This document shows, in pieces, positions 25,448-33,122 of a stretch of 34,813 nt of DNA. Source of the stretch: DAOSWM01 sp035380045 (lineage in GTDB: Bacteria; Bacteroidota; Bacteroidia; Bacteroidales; Tenuifilaceae); the NCBI GenBank assembly GCA_035380045.1, contig DAOSWM010000032.1, positions 1 to 34,813 of the forward strand, read 5' to 3'. Each line of letters begins with the position of its first letter. Position 1 is the first letter of the stretch. The notes beneath the pieces were generated by a model, which searched no databases, was not told the DNA's origin, and worked only from the letters and a program-made list of their open reading frames with translations. The position numbers were made by a program, and so were the translations under genes.

Positions 25448-26119
25448 ATGAACCTCACAATCGCTGAAAAGTTCCTAGTAATTGCGCACCATGCCGAAAA
25501 GGGACGTTTTATTACCTCCGATGTACAAATGAGCTACGGCCTAATTGGGGCGCTTATTCTGGATTTGCTGCTTGAAAAGTGGTTTACCATCGACAACAAA
25601 CTTCTTATTCTTCAAAACCAAAAAACCAGCAGTAACGAGGTTTTTGAGGATATGCTCTCTCAAATAAGAAGAGAAGAAAAACCAAAGAAAATCAAAAGGT
25701 GGATAACAAAATTCTCTTACCGAACACGCAAGTACAAGTGGACAATCCTATCAAAGCTCGAAGAAAAAAAGGTGGTAAAAATTGAGCATAAAAAATTTTT
25801 ATTCATCCCCTACCGGCAAGTATTTCTTTTAAACCAGCAAGTTCGAAAAGAAATCCTAGCTGCGCTTTCGCAAAAAATTCTCACATCAAAGAAACTAAGC
25901 GAAGAGGAAACATCCGTACTTAGCCTTATAGAAGCATGCAAATTGCACAAAACACTGAGTTCCGATAAAACAGAACTACGAACCATTAAAATGGAACTTA
26001 AAAGACTACTCAAAGAAAGCCCCATAGCAGATGCAGTTGACGCTACCATAAAACAGGTACAAGCTGCCATAGCCGCCTCCATTGCTGCATCTGCAGCTGC
26101 CTCGGCAGCCACCAGGTAA
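25448..26119 (+). CDS. GPP34 (GOLPH3-like) family protein
   Basis: A 223-residue cytoplasmic protein of the GPP34 family (PF05719), named for the eukaryotic Golgi phosphoprotein 3. It begins LTIAEKFLVIAHHAEKGRF, continues with YGLIGALILDLLLEKWFTID (the conserved start of the fold) and is helical throughout, with a basic patch (KPKKIKRWITKFSYRTRKYKW). The C-terminus is an Ala-rich helix (AIAASIAASAAASAATR). Eukaryotic GOLPH3 binds PI4P; bacterial members lack a known role, and none is assigned here. It lies 108 bp before rpsP on the same strand. Confidence 0.82.
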   Translation: MNLTIAEKFLVIAHHAEKGRFITSDVQMSYGLIGALILDLLLEKWFTIDNKLLILQNQKTSSNEVFEDMLSQIRREEKPKKIKRWITKFSYRTRKYKWTILSKLEEKKVVKIEHKKFLFIPYRQVFLLNQQVRKEILAALSQKILTSKKLSEEETSVLSLIEACKLHKTLSSDKTELRTIKMELKRLLKESPIADAVDATIKQVQAAIAASIAASAAASAATR

Positions 26120-26152
26120 CTTCGTAAATTTCAATTTAATATTGATAAAAGA

Positions 26153-26182
26153 TTGCAGGTTAACAAAAAAAAGCTACCTTTG
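26153..26182 (+). promoter_or_regulatory. Bacteroidota-type promoter of rpsP-rimM
   Basis: TTG (26153-26155), a 19-bp spacer and TACCTTTG (26175-26182), with a leader of about 40 nt before rpsP. Confidence 0.7.
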
Positions 26183-26227
26183 CGCGGCAAAAAATAATGT
26201 AGGTTTAACTAAAAAAAAGCGTTAAGT

Positions 26228-26794
26228 ATGCCTGTAAAAATTAGACTTAGCCGCCACGGAAGGAAGAAAGCACCTTTCTACCACATTGTGGTGGCCGATA
26301 GCAGGGCGCCACGGGATGGCAGATTTATTGACAGGATTGGTTCATACAATCCGGTTACCGATCCTGCAACTATTGAATTGAACTTTGATAGGGCATTGGA
26401 CTGGCTGCAAAAAGGCGCTCAACCTACCGAAACAACCAAAGCAATCCTTTCGTACAAAGGAGTTTTGCTAAAAAAACACCTTCTTGAAGGTGTAAAAAAA
26501 GGTGCGTTAACCGAGGAACAAGCTGAAGAACGTTTCCAGAGCTGGATTACCGAGAAGGAATCGAAGATTCAGGCTAAGAAGGATCGTATCGCCAAAGGGC
26601 AAAACGAGGAAATTTCAAAACGAGTAGCTGCCGAATCGAAGATTCGCGAAGCTCGCGCAGAGGAACTTGCCAAGAAATTGGCCGAGGCCAACGCCAAGGA
26701 AGCCGAAGTTGAAGCCGAAGCAGCAACAGAAGTTGCTGACGAAAGCACTACCCCAGAAGGCGAAGCTCAGGAAACCGAAAGCACTGAAGAATAG
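26228..26794 (+). CDS. rpsP: 30S ribosomal protein S16
   Basis: 188 residues. Residues 1-80 are the S16 core (MPVKIRLSRHGRKKAPFYHIVVADSRAPRDGRFIDRIGSYNP), which binds 16S rRNA during 30S assembly. The remaining 100 residues are a charged helix and an acidic Ala/Glu-rich tail (EAEVEAEAATEVADES); this long extension is usual in Bacteroidota, while S16 elsewhere is about 80-90 residues. The gene has its own strong promoter and is followed 10 bp later by rimM, the common rpsP-rimM pairing. Confidence 0.98.
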   Translation: MPVKIRLSRHGRKKAPFYHIVVADSRAPRDGRFIDRIGSYNPVTDPATIELNFDRALDWLQKGAQPTETTKAILSYKGVLLKKHLLEGVKKGALTEEQAEERFQSWITEKESKIQAKKDRIAKGQNEEISKRVAAESKIREARAEELAKKLAEANAKEAEVEAEAATEVADESTTPEGEAQETESTEE

Positions 26795-26804
26795 GGACTA
26801 CCCC

Positions 26805-27335
26805 ATGAACCTTCCTCAACTCTTTGAGATAGGATCAGTTCAGCGTACACACGGTGTAAATGGTGAGGTTCAGGTAAACTGGACTAACAATTTTAATCCT
26901 GACGAAAACAAAATTGAATCGGTATTCATCGAAATTGATGGAATACCGATTCCTTTTTTTATAACAACCCTACGAAGCAAAGGGCATAGTAGCTCCCTCC
27001 TTAAACTTGAGGATATCGATGATATCACCGCTGCTGGTGAGCTTGTTGGCAACAGGATTCTTTTCCCTGAAACCAGTCAGATTCAGGAACCCAACGACGA
27101 AATTTACATTGAAGACATGGTTGGTTATCAACTAATCGACCAGAAGGGCGTTTTGTTAGGAATAATTGAATCCTACGACGATTATGCTGGCAACACTGTT
27201 TTTACACTCAAGCACACAACCGGGAAAGAAATTATTATACCTGTTACTCCCGAACTAATCACCGATGTTGACGAGGAAGACAAGCACGTAGTTATGGTTA
27301 TCCCCGAAGGGCTTATTGACCTATACCTCGAATAG
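26805..27335 (+). CDS. rimM: 16S rRNA processing protein RimM
   Basis: 176 residues. The N-terminal RimM domain starts FEIGSVQRTHGVNGEVQVNW and the C-terminal PRC-barrel domain includes EIYIEDMVGYQLIDQKGVLLGIIESYDDYAGNTVF. RimM binds S19 in the 30S head and aids late 16S maturation. The start at 26805 follows the rpsP stop by 10 bp and matches the family N-terminus; the open frame extends upstream inside rpsP but that part is not homologous. Its last 15 bp overlap the convergent thioesterase gene. Confidence 0.97.
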   Translation: MNLPQLFEIGSVQRTHGVNGEVQVNWTNNFNPDENKIESVFIEIDGIPIPFFITTLRSKGHSSSLLKLEDIDDITAAGELVGNRILFPETSQIQEPNDEIYIEDMVGYQLIDQKGVLLGIIESYDDYAGNTVFTLKHTTGKEIIIPVTPELITDVDEEDKHVVMVIPEGLIDLYLE

Positions 27336-27761
27336 AACGTCGGTTTCGAAATCCATTATCTTCTTTCGCCAACGGTCAGGAACCGGGATTGACTCTTCGG
27401 TTTCGCCTTTAAAACCCACCATCACCGACTTACACTCAGCAACTGGCTCTCCCGAAGTTTTATCGAAAATTTCCTGCAGCAAATCGAGGCTTTTATTACC
27501 CAGCCGTGTTACTTTTGTTCGCACCTCAATATCATCGTAAAGTTTTACTGAGGATAAAAAGTTGATGGTTAGCGTAACCACAATCAAACCTTCGGTTTGA
27601 AACTCCATTCTTTCTTGAAGCACATGATTAAAGTAGGCCATTTTGCCTAAATCGAAATACTGCTGATAAACCGAGTTGGTAACATGCCCCAGCTGGTCAA
27701 TATCGTTAAATCGTATTTGAATGTGATGAGAATGGAAGAAGCTAAGCAATTTTTTGCTCAT
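27321..27761 (-). CDS. Hotdog-fold acyl-CoA thioesterase (4HBT family)
   Basis: 146 residues of the YbgC/4-hydroxybenzoyl-CoA thioesterase type. The motif FNDIDQLGHVTNSVYQQYFDLGK (18-40) contains the Asp residues (D20/D22) and the GHV turn of the family; the rest has the hotdog pattern of a long helix and beta sheet (IVVTLTINFLSSVKLYDDIEVRTKVTRLG). The acyl substrate is not predictable. The gene overlaps the upstream dehydratase gene by 20 bp, suggesting coupling, and its 3' end overlaps the 3' end of rimM by 15 bp on the opposite strand. Confidence 0.9.
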   Translation of the reverse strand: MSKKLLSFFHSHHIQIRFNDIDQLGHVTNSVYQQYFDLGKMAYFNHVLQERMEFQTEGLIVVTLTINFLSSVKLYDDIEVRTKVTRLGNKSLDLLQEIFDKTSGEPVAECKSVMVGFKGETEESIPVPDRWRKKIMDFETDVLFEV

Positions 27762-29646
27762 CAGAAACTAGGAATTTTTTTTGCTTGTCTAGCTCCTCAA
27801 ACAATGAATTCTGGGAGATGTATTCTGGAACTATATCCTTCATGTACCTAACTAAAGCAAAGTTATTGTGCGAAGGAAGAATTTCTATCAAACGATTAAT
27901 TTTCGCAAAAACAACCTCGGGCTTGTACTCCTGAACCTTCGCAATCATAATTTGCGAATGATAGGTAGGAATTGTGTTCTCCTTATTGTTGAGAAGCTCT
28001 TCGTATAATTTCTCACCAGGACGCAAACCAGTAAAATTAATTTGAATATCCTTGCCAAGTATCAGCCCTGAAAGTTTAATCATTTTCTTTGCTAAATCAA
28101 GGATTTTAACCGACTTACCCATATCAAAAATAAAGATTTCTCCTCCGTTACCCATGGCTCCAGCCTCCAGCACCAGTTGACAAGCCTCGGGGATTGTCAT
28201 AAAAAACCGGGTAACCTCGGGGTGGGTAATAGTAACAGGGCCTCCCTTTTCAATCTGTTGCTTAAATCGAGGGATAACCGACCCATTGGAACCAAGCACA
28301 TTACCAAAACGGGTTGTAATAAAACGGGTAGATGAAACTGTATTTAATGTTTGCGTGTAAATTTCGGAGATACGCTTACTTGCACCCATAACATTTGTAG
28401 GGTTCACGGCCTTGTCGGTGCTAACCATCACAAATTTTTTCACACCGAATTCAACCGAAAGATCTGCCATGTTTTTGGTTCCGTACACATTATTAAAAAC
28501 GGCTTCCGTTGGATTGTTCTCCATTAATGGAACGTGCTTATATGCCGCAGCATGAAAAACCATGGAAGGGCGAAATACCTCAAACGCTTTGCGAATTCTG
28601 TAAGGATTAGAGATGCTGCCAATAACCACATCGAAGTTGTAAAAATGGTGCTTCTCCTTAAGTTCCAACTCTATATCGTACAATGGCGACTCAGCTTGGT
28701 CAAAGAGAATAATTTTTTTCGGGTGAAACTTCGATATTTGACGTACTAACTCGGAGCCAATAGAACCTGCAGCACCTGTAACCAGTATGGTTTGTCCTTT
28801 AATATCGTTTTGAATCCGTTTTTTATCCAGAACTATGGGGGGGCGTTCAAGCAAATCCTCAATTTTTATTCCCTTGATTTGGTTGAAACTTAACTCGCCG
28901 TTAATCCAATTGTTCACATCGGGGACGGTAAGAACCTTCACGTTATAGTTCAAACACTTCTCAACTAGCTGATTCTTCTTCTGCGGGTCAATATTTTTAC
29001 GAGCAATGATTAATTTCGAAATGCTATGCTTCTCGAGGAGCATGTCAATTTTATCGGTGTTGTAAATGGGGACGTCCTCCAGCTTTTTCCCTTCATCGCG
29101 GTTATACACATCAACAAAAGCAACCACCTTAAAGTTTGAACCTCCCTCACGGTCGAGCGTACGTTTTGTTGCGGCAGCAAACTGTTCAGCCCCATAAATA
29201 ATCACCCTTTCCTTATGGCTTCCAACCTCTTTTAGCGTGTAATACAACGACTTAACCACCAATCTGGAGCCAATCATGATGAATGTGGTTGCAATGTAAT
29301 CAATTGCAAGAATTGAATTGGGGATAAAAAATACGCTCTGGTAATGGAAGTATGTAAAATTTCCGATGAAAAGGAACATGCTACCAGCGGTAACCACCAT
29401 AAAAATACGTTCGGTATCCTTTGCTGAAGTATAACGAATTAGGCCTGCGTACGAGCGGAAGATCAGGAAACTTATGGCCCGAATGAAAATTACTACAGGA
29501 ACCACATTTAGTAGCGACTGAAAATGCTCCTGGCTAAAGCGAAACTCAAACCTGATGAAGTAGGCAAAACTGATTGAGAAGAGGCATATTGCTAGGTCAA
29601 TCAGAAAAACTATCCATCGGGGTGTATGCTTTAGGGGTGCAGGCAT
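27742..29646 (-). CDS. Membrane UDP-sugar 4,6-dehydratase (PglF/FlaA1/CapD class)
   Basis: 634 residues. About four N-terminal membrane helices (about 12-31, 48-64, 84-105, 112-130) and a Rossmann-like linker domain (about 145-240) are followed by an extended SDR domain with the NAD motif TGAAGSIGSE (290-299). The catalytic region has STDKAVNPTNVMGASKR (409-425), where T410, D411 and K412 and the M-x3-K pair replace the usual Tyr-Lys, as in PglF-type 4,6-dehydratases acting on UDP-GlcNAc. The product would enter glycan or surface polysaccharide synthesis, but no glycosyltransferase lies nearby, so it looks like a stand-alone copy. A -7 box (29667-29674) lies upstream. Confidence 0.93.
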   Translation of the reverse strand: MPAPLKHTPRWIVFLIDLAICLFSISFAYFIRFEFRFSQEHFQSLLNVVPVVIFIRAISFLIFRSYAGLIRYTSAKDTERIFMVVTAGSMFLFIGNFTYFHYQSVFFIPNSILAIDYIATTFIMIGSRLVVKSLYYTLKEVGSHKERVIIYGAEQFAAATKRTLDREGGSNFKVVAFVDVYNRDEGKKLEDVPIYNTDKIDMLLEKHSISKLIIARKNIDPQKKNQLVEKCLNYNVKVLTVPDVNNWINGELSFNQIKGIKIEDLLERPPIVLDKKRIQNDIKGQTILVTGAAGSIGSELVRQISKFHPKKIILFDQAESPLYDIELELKEKHHFYNFDVVIGSISNPYRIRKAFEVFRPSMVFHAAAYKHVPLMENNPTEAVFNNVYGTKNMADLSVEFGVKKFVMVSTDKAVNPTNVMGASKRISEIYTQTLNTVSSTRFITTRFGNVLGSNGSVIPRFKQQIEKGGPVTITHPEVTRFFMTIPEACQLVLEAGAMGNGGEIFIFDMGKSVKILDLAKKMIKLSGLILGKDIQINFTGLRPGEKLYEELLNNKENTIPTYHSQIMIAKVQEYKPEVVFAKINRLIEILPSHNNFALVRYMKDIVPEYISQNSLFEELDKQKKFLVSDEQKIA

Positions 29647-29666
29647 GTTGCAGACAAATTTGGTTA

Positions 29667-29674
29667 CAAAAGTA
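29667..29674 (-). promoter_or_regulatory. -7 promoter element of the dehydratase gene
   Basis: TACTTTTG on the minus strand, 20 bp before the start codon. No convincing -33 element is present at the expected spacing. Confidence 0.4.
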
Positions 29675-29907
29675 CTACTTTTATTTTGATTTTCAGTTTG
29701 ATGTTACTCGTTACTTAATGTTTAACAAAAAATAAAATTGTATATGTTAAGAAAAGTTAAAGAACTTTGGTAACTCATTGCAAATACCATACCGTAATAA
29801 TAGAAACAAATAATATTTTTATATACAATTGTTTATGTGCACATTACACTAACAACAATGGGCGTAAAATACATTACAGGAACAATGATAGTGTGGAAAC
29901 TTAGAAA

Positions 29908-30471
29908 CTACTCTCTTATAACTTTTACTTCACCACTTACACCAAGCTTAATAATACCTGAAGGAGTTGAACCACCCACTGTGTCGTACTCAGGTGGCAC
30001 AATATAATCAACTGCTGACTTAATTCCTTCACTTATGAAGTAAAAACTTTTTGGGGAAGGCTCCCCCGATATGTTTGCAGAGGTTGAAACAATTGGTTTT
30101 GAAAAAACCGAAATTAAACGCCTGCAAAAATCGTGATTCACAACCCTAATACCTACCGAGCCATCGCTTGCAATAAGATTAGAGGCAAGATTCTTAGCAT
30201 TTGGATAAATAATAGTTAACGGTTTATCGGCAACATCGAGAATTTCCCAGGCAATTTCTGGTACTTGGTTTACATACTGAAGTAACCGATTTGGATTATC
30301 GATTAGGGTAAGCATGCTTTTGCTGTCCACTCGTTGCTTAATTTGGTATATTTTTGCAACTGCTACTTCGTTGGTTGCATCGCAACCAATGCCCCAAATT
30401 GTGTCGGTTGGGTACAAAATGGTACCACCCTCCCGCAACACCTTTACAGCAAGTTTTATTTGTTCGTCCAT
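29908..30471 (-). CDS. tsaC: L-threonylcarbamoyladenylate synthase
   Basis: 187 residues of the Sua5/YrdC/YwlC family. It makes threonylcarbamoyl-AMP from Thr, bicarbonate and ATP for the t6A modification of tRNAs that read ANN codons. Motifs are GGTILYPTDTIWGIGCDATN (15-34), KQRVDSKSMLTLID (45-58) and STSANISGEPSP (132-143). It is the short TsaC form without the Sua5 C-terminal domain. It lies after ahcY but is separated by a terminator, so it should have its own promoter, which I could not place. Confidence 0.95.
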   Translation of the reverse strand: MDEQIKLAVKVLREGGTILYPTDTIWGIGCDATNEVAVAKIYQIKQRVDSKSMLTLIDNPNRLLQYVNQVPEIAWEILDVADKPLTIIYPNAKNLASNLIASDGSVGIRVVNHDFCRRLISVFSKPIVSTSANISGEPSPKSFYFISEGIKSAVDYIVPPEYDTVGGSTPSGIIKLGVSGEVKVIRE

Positions 30472-30488
30472 AATTTTTCAAATAAGAA

Positions 30489-30528
30489 AAAACGAGGTTG
30501 ACATTTTAAAAACGTGCAACCTCGTTTT
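30489..30528 (-). terminator. Rho-independent terminator of ahcY
   Basis: A 12-bp perfect stem (AAAACGAGGTTG, 30489-30500, with its complement at 30517-30528) and a 16-nt loop; on the minus strand it continues into TTTTTTCTT. It lies 17 bp after the ahcY stop codon. Confidence 0.88.
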
Positions 30529-30545
30529 ACTATTTATTAAAAATC

Positions 30546-31964
30546 CTAGTACCTGTAATGTTCAGGTTTAAATGGTCCTTCAGGTTTAACCCCAATATAG
30601 TCGGCTTGCTCTTTTGTGAGTTTTGTGAGCTTCACGCCAAGCTGCTCAAGGTGCAGGCGAGCCACCTCCTCATCGAGGTGTTTTGGCAAACGGTAAACAT
30701 CAATTTTAAGGTCGTTTTTCCAAAGTTCTAGCTGAGCAAGGGTTTGGTTGGTAAAGCTGTTGCTCATTACAAAGCTTGGGTGACCAGTGGCACAACCTAG
30801 ATTAACCAAGCGACCTTCGGCCAACATAAAAATTGATCGGCCATCAGGCAAGTAATACTGATCAACCTGTGGTTTTACGGTTTCCTTCCTTACTCCAGGT
30901 GCATTGTTTAACTTTTCAACCTGAATTTCGTTATCGAAGTGGCCAATATTACATACAATGGCCTGATCCTTCATTCTCAGCATATGGTTAACGGTAATAA
31001 CGTCGCGGTTTCCGGTGGCAGTAACAAAAATATTCCCCTCGTCGAGCGCATCCTCAAGGGGCTTAATTTCGAAACCTTCCATTGCAGCCTGCAGGGCGCA
31101 AATTGGGTCGATTTCAGTAACAATTACTCTCGCACCGTATGCACGCATACTTTTGGCGCACCCTTTGCCCACATCGCCGTAACCACAAACAACAACCACC
31201 TTACCAGCAATCATAACATCGGTTGCTCGCTTAATGCCATCTGCCAGCGATTCGCGGCAACCATAGAGGTTATCGAACTTGCTTTTGGTAACCGAATCGT
31301 TAACGTTAATGGCAGGAGCCAATAGTTCATTCCTCTCCATCATTTGGTAGAGCCTATGAACGCCAGTTGTAGTTTCCTCAGAAACACCCTTCCACTCCTT
31401 AACCAACCTATGCCATTTCTGGTCATCCTCAGCAAGAATGTTTTTTAGTAGATTTAGAATCACCTTTTCCTCTGAACTTTCAGGGTTTTTATCTAAAACA
31501 CTTGCGTTACTTTCAGCCTTAAAACCTATATGAACCATTAGGGTTGCATCGCCACCATCATCAACAATGAGGTTTGGACCTTTCCCCTCAGGGAAAGAGA
31601 GAGCCTGTGCAGTGCACCACCAGTATTCCTCAAGTGTTTCGCCTTTCCATGCAAAAACAGGTACACCTGCTTGTGCAATTGCGGCGGCTGCATGATCCTG
31701 GGTTGAGAAGATGTTACAACTTGCCCAACGAACATCGGCGCCAAGTTCTTTGAGGGTTTCGATAAGTACAGCGGTTTGAATTGTCATGTGAAGCGAACCG
31801 GTTATACGCGCTCCCTTCAGCGGCTTTTCAGCTGAATACTTGGCTCTGATTGCCATTAAACCTGGCATTTCCTTTTCGGCAATGCTAATCTCTTTTCTGC
31901 CCCATTCGGCCAGAGAAATGTCTTTTACCTTGTAAGGTAATGTTTCAACAACAACGTTCTCCAT
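30546..31964 (-). CDS. ahcY: S-adenosylhomocysteine hydrolase
   Basis: 472 residues. It hydrolyses S-adenosylhomocysteine to adenosine and homocysteine in the activated methyl cycle. Visible motifs: GSLHMTIQTAVLIETLKELGADVRWASCNIFSTQDHAAAAI in the substrate domain, the NAD-binding VVVCGYGDVGKGCAKSMRAYGARVIVTEIDP (about 253-283), and the C-terminal KPEHYRY that completes the NAD site of the neighbouring subunit. Full length for the family, with the usual bacterial insertion of about 40 residues (ESSEEKVILNLLKNILAEDDQKW). A TACCTTTG -7 box is upstream and a strong terminator downstream, so it is transcribed alone. I saw no SAH riboswitch in its 76-bp upstream gap. Confidence 0.98.
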   Translation of the reverse strand: MENVVVETLPYKVKDISLAEWGRKEISIAEKEMPGLMAIRAKYSAEKPLKGARITGSLHMTIQTAVLIETLKELGADVRWASCNIFSTQDHAAAAIAQAGVPVFAWKGETLEEYWWCTAQALSFPEGKGPNLIVDDGGDATLMVHIGFKAESNASVLDKNPESSEEKVILNLLKNILAEDDQKWHRLVKEWKGVSEETTTGVHRLYQMMERNELLAPAINVNDSVTKSKFDNLYGCRESLADGIKRATDVMIAGKVVVVCGYGDVGKGCAKSMRAYGARVIVTEIDPICALQAAMEGFEIKPLEDALDEGNIFVTATGNRDVITVNHMLRMKDQAIVCNIGHFDNEIQVEKLNNAPGVRKETVKPQVDQYYLPDGRSIFMLAEGRLVNLGCATGHPSFVMSNSFTNQTLAQLELWKNDLKIDVYRLPKHLDEEVARLHLEQLGVKLTKLTKEQADYIGVKPEGPFKPEHYRY

Positions 31965-32026
31965 TATGTTTAATTATTACAATTAATTATTTGATTTCTA
32001 TCGAATTATTTTCCAAAAAAGTGTGG

Positions 32027-32034
32027 CAAAGGTA
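32027..32034 (-). promoter_or_regulatory. -7 promoter element of ahcY
   Basis: TACCTTTG on the minus strand, identical to the rpsP -7 box. It lies 6 bp from the ribF stop codon, so the upstream half of the promoter would fall inside the ribF coding sequence. The predicted leader is about 55 nt. Confidence 0.5.
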
Positions 32035-32040
32035 AAAAAA

Positions 32041-32976
32041 TTATTCAGTTATTCCTAGCACACTCAATACTCTCGCCTTATCGTCAACAAGCTGGTTTTT
32101 GAGATGTTCAAGTGATGGGAACCTCATTTCGTCCCTAATTTTTTTCACAAACCGAACCATAACCTCACGAGCATATATATTCTGGTTAAACCCAATTATA
32201 TGGGCTTCAATGGTTCTGTCGAGTTCGCTACCCACGGTTGGTTTCACCCCAATATTAAGCATTGCTGGGTACGATTTCCCATCATAATCGAACCATACTG
32301 CGTAAACACCGAATCCGGGAATTTGTTTATGGGTTTCGCTCGGCGAAATGTTGGCTGTTGGGAAACCAATGGAGCGACCTATCTGTTTTCCTCCTTCAAT
32401 CGTACCGGTAATGGGATAGCAATAACCAAGGAACCTGTTTGCAAAGTCAAGGTTTCCCCTTTCGAGAGCTGCCCGAATTTTTGACGAGCTAACACTCACC
32501 CCTTCAACTTCAACAGGGTTTATAAGTTCAGAAGTAAAACCATACCTATGTCCAAATCCCTGTAAAAGCGAAAAGTTCCCCTCCCCTTTACTCCCAAAAT
32601 TATTGTTGTAACCAACAACCATGTGCTTAACCTTTAGCTTCTCGGCAAGAATAGTTTTCACAAAATCAGCTGCCGAAAGGGCAGCAAACTGGGGAGTAAA
32701 CTCAACGAAAAGGACAGCATCAACACCCAGATTCTTAAAAGATTCAATTTTCTCATTTTGTGATGACAGCAACCTAAGATCATCAGGCTGAGTTCCTATT
32801 ACAAGCCTTGGATGCGGCCAAAAGGTTATAACAAGGCTACTTGTGTTAAACTCCTTTGCCCGTTTAATAACCCCTGCAAGAATCTGTTGATGACCAATGT
32901 GTACTCCGTCGAAAAACCCGATGGTAGCGACTGAATTAAAAACATCGACCTCGTTGAGATTATGAAAAACCTTCAT
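32041..32976 (-). CDS. ribF: Bifunctional riboflavin kinase / FAD synthetase
   Basis: 311 residues. The N-terminal FAD synthetase (about 15-155) has the nucleotidyltransferase motif GFFDGVHIGHQ (20-30) and SSKIRAALERG near 168; the C-terminal riboflavin kinase (about 183-305) has GGKQIGRSIGFPTANI and the Glu-containing TIEAHIIGF. It converts riboflavin to FMN and then FAD. It is a separate transcription unit: a -7 box lies 18 bp before the start codon and the fumarase terminator just beyond that. Confidence 0.97.
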   Translation of the reverse strand: MKVFHNLNEVDVFNSVATIGFFDGVHIGHQQILAGVIKRAKEFNTSSLVITFWPHPRLVIGTQPDDLRLLSSQNEKIESFKNLGVDAVLFVEFTPQFAALSAADFVKTILAEKLKVKHMVVGYNNNFGSKGEGNFSLLQGFGHRYGFTSELINPVEVEGVSVSSSKIRAALERGNLDFANRFLGYCYPITGTIEGGKQIGRSIGFPTANISPSETHKQIPGFGVYAVWFDYDGKSYPAMLNIGVKPTVGSELDRTIEAHIIGFNQNIYAREVMVRFVKKIRDEMRFPSLEHLKNQLVDDKARVLSVLGITE

Positions 32977-32993
32977 CCTAGTAAAATGTTGGG

Positions 32994-33001
32994 CAAAGTT
33001 A
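32994..33001 (-). promoter_or_regulatory. -7 promoter element of ribF
   Basis: TAACTTTG on the minus strand, giving a very short leader (about 12 nt). The expected -33 region coincides with the fumarase terminator hairpin and holds only TTTC. Confidence 0.4.
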
Positions 33002-33015
33002 GTAAAAAATGGAAT

Positions 33016-33050
33016 CCGAAACCTCGAAAAATACCTTTTGGAGATTTCGG
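33016..33050 (-). terminator. Probable terminator of the fumarase gene
   Basis: Minus-strand transcript: CCGAAATCTC (33041-33050) pairs with GAGGTTTCGG (33016-33025) through one U-G pair, with a 15-nt loop, followed by ATTCCATTTTTTA. The plus-strand reading has a C-A mismatch instead, which favours the minus-strand role. Confidence 0.65.
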
Positions 33051-33122
33051 AAACCGATGTTAATCTTTAAATCCAGTGCAGCAAGCAGCTGCTCAATGTG
33101 TCTTTGAAGTTCGAGGAAGTTA

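Noticed and set aside
26667..26804. N-terminal extension of RimM by 46 residues
   Set aside because: The extension lies inside rpsP in another frame, is Lys/Pro-rich, and does not match RimM; the ATG at 26805 fits the family start.
27742..29646. Polysaccharide biosynthesis cluster
   Set aside because: Only the dehydratase is present; the neighbours are a thioesterase, rimM and tsaC, with no glycosyltransferase, flippase or polymerase.
31965..32040. SAH or SAM riboswitch before ahcY
   Set aside because: The 76-bp gap is AT-rich and has no recognisable conserved core or multi-helix junction; it only holds a -7 promoter element.
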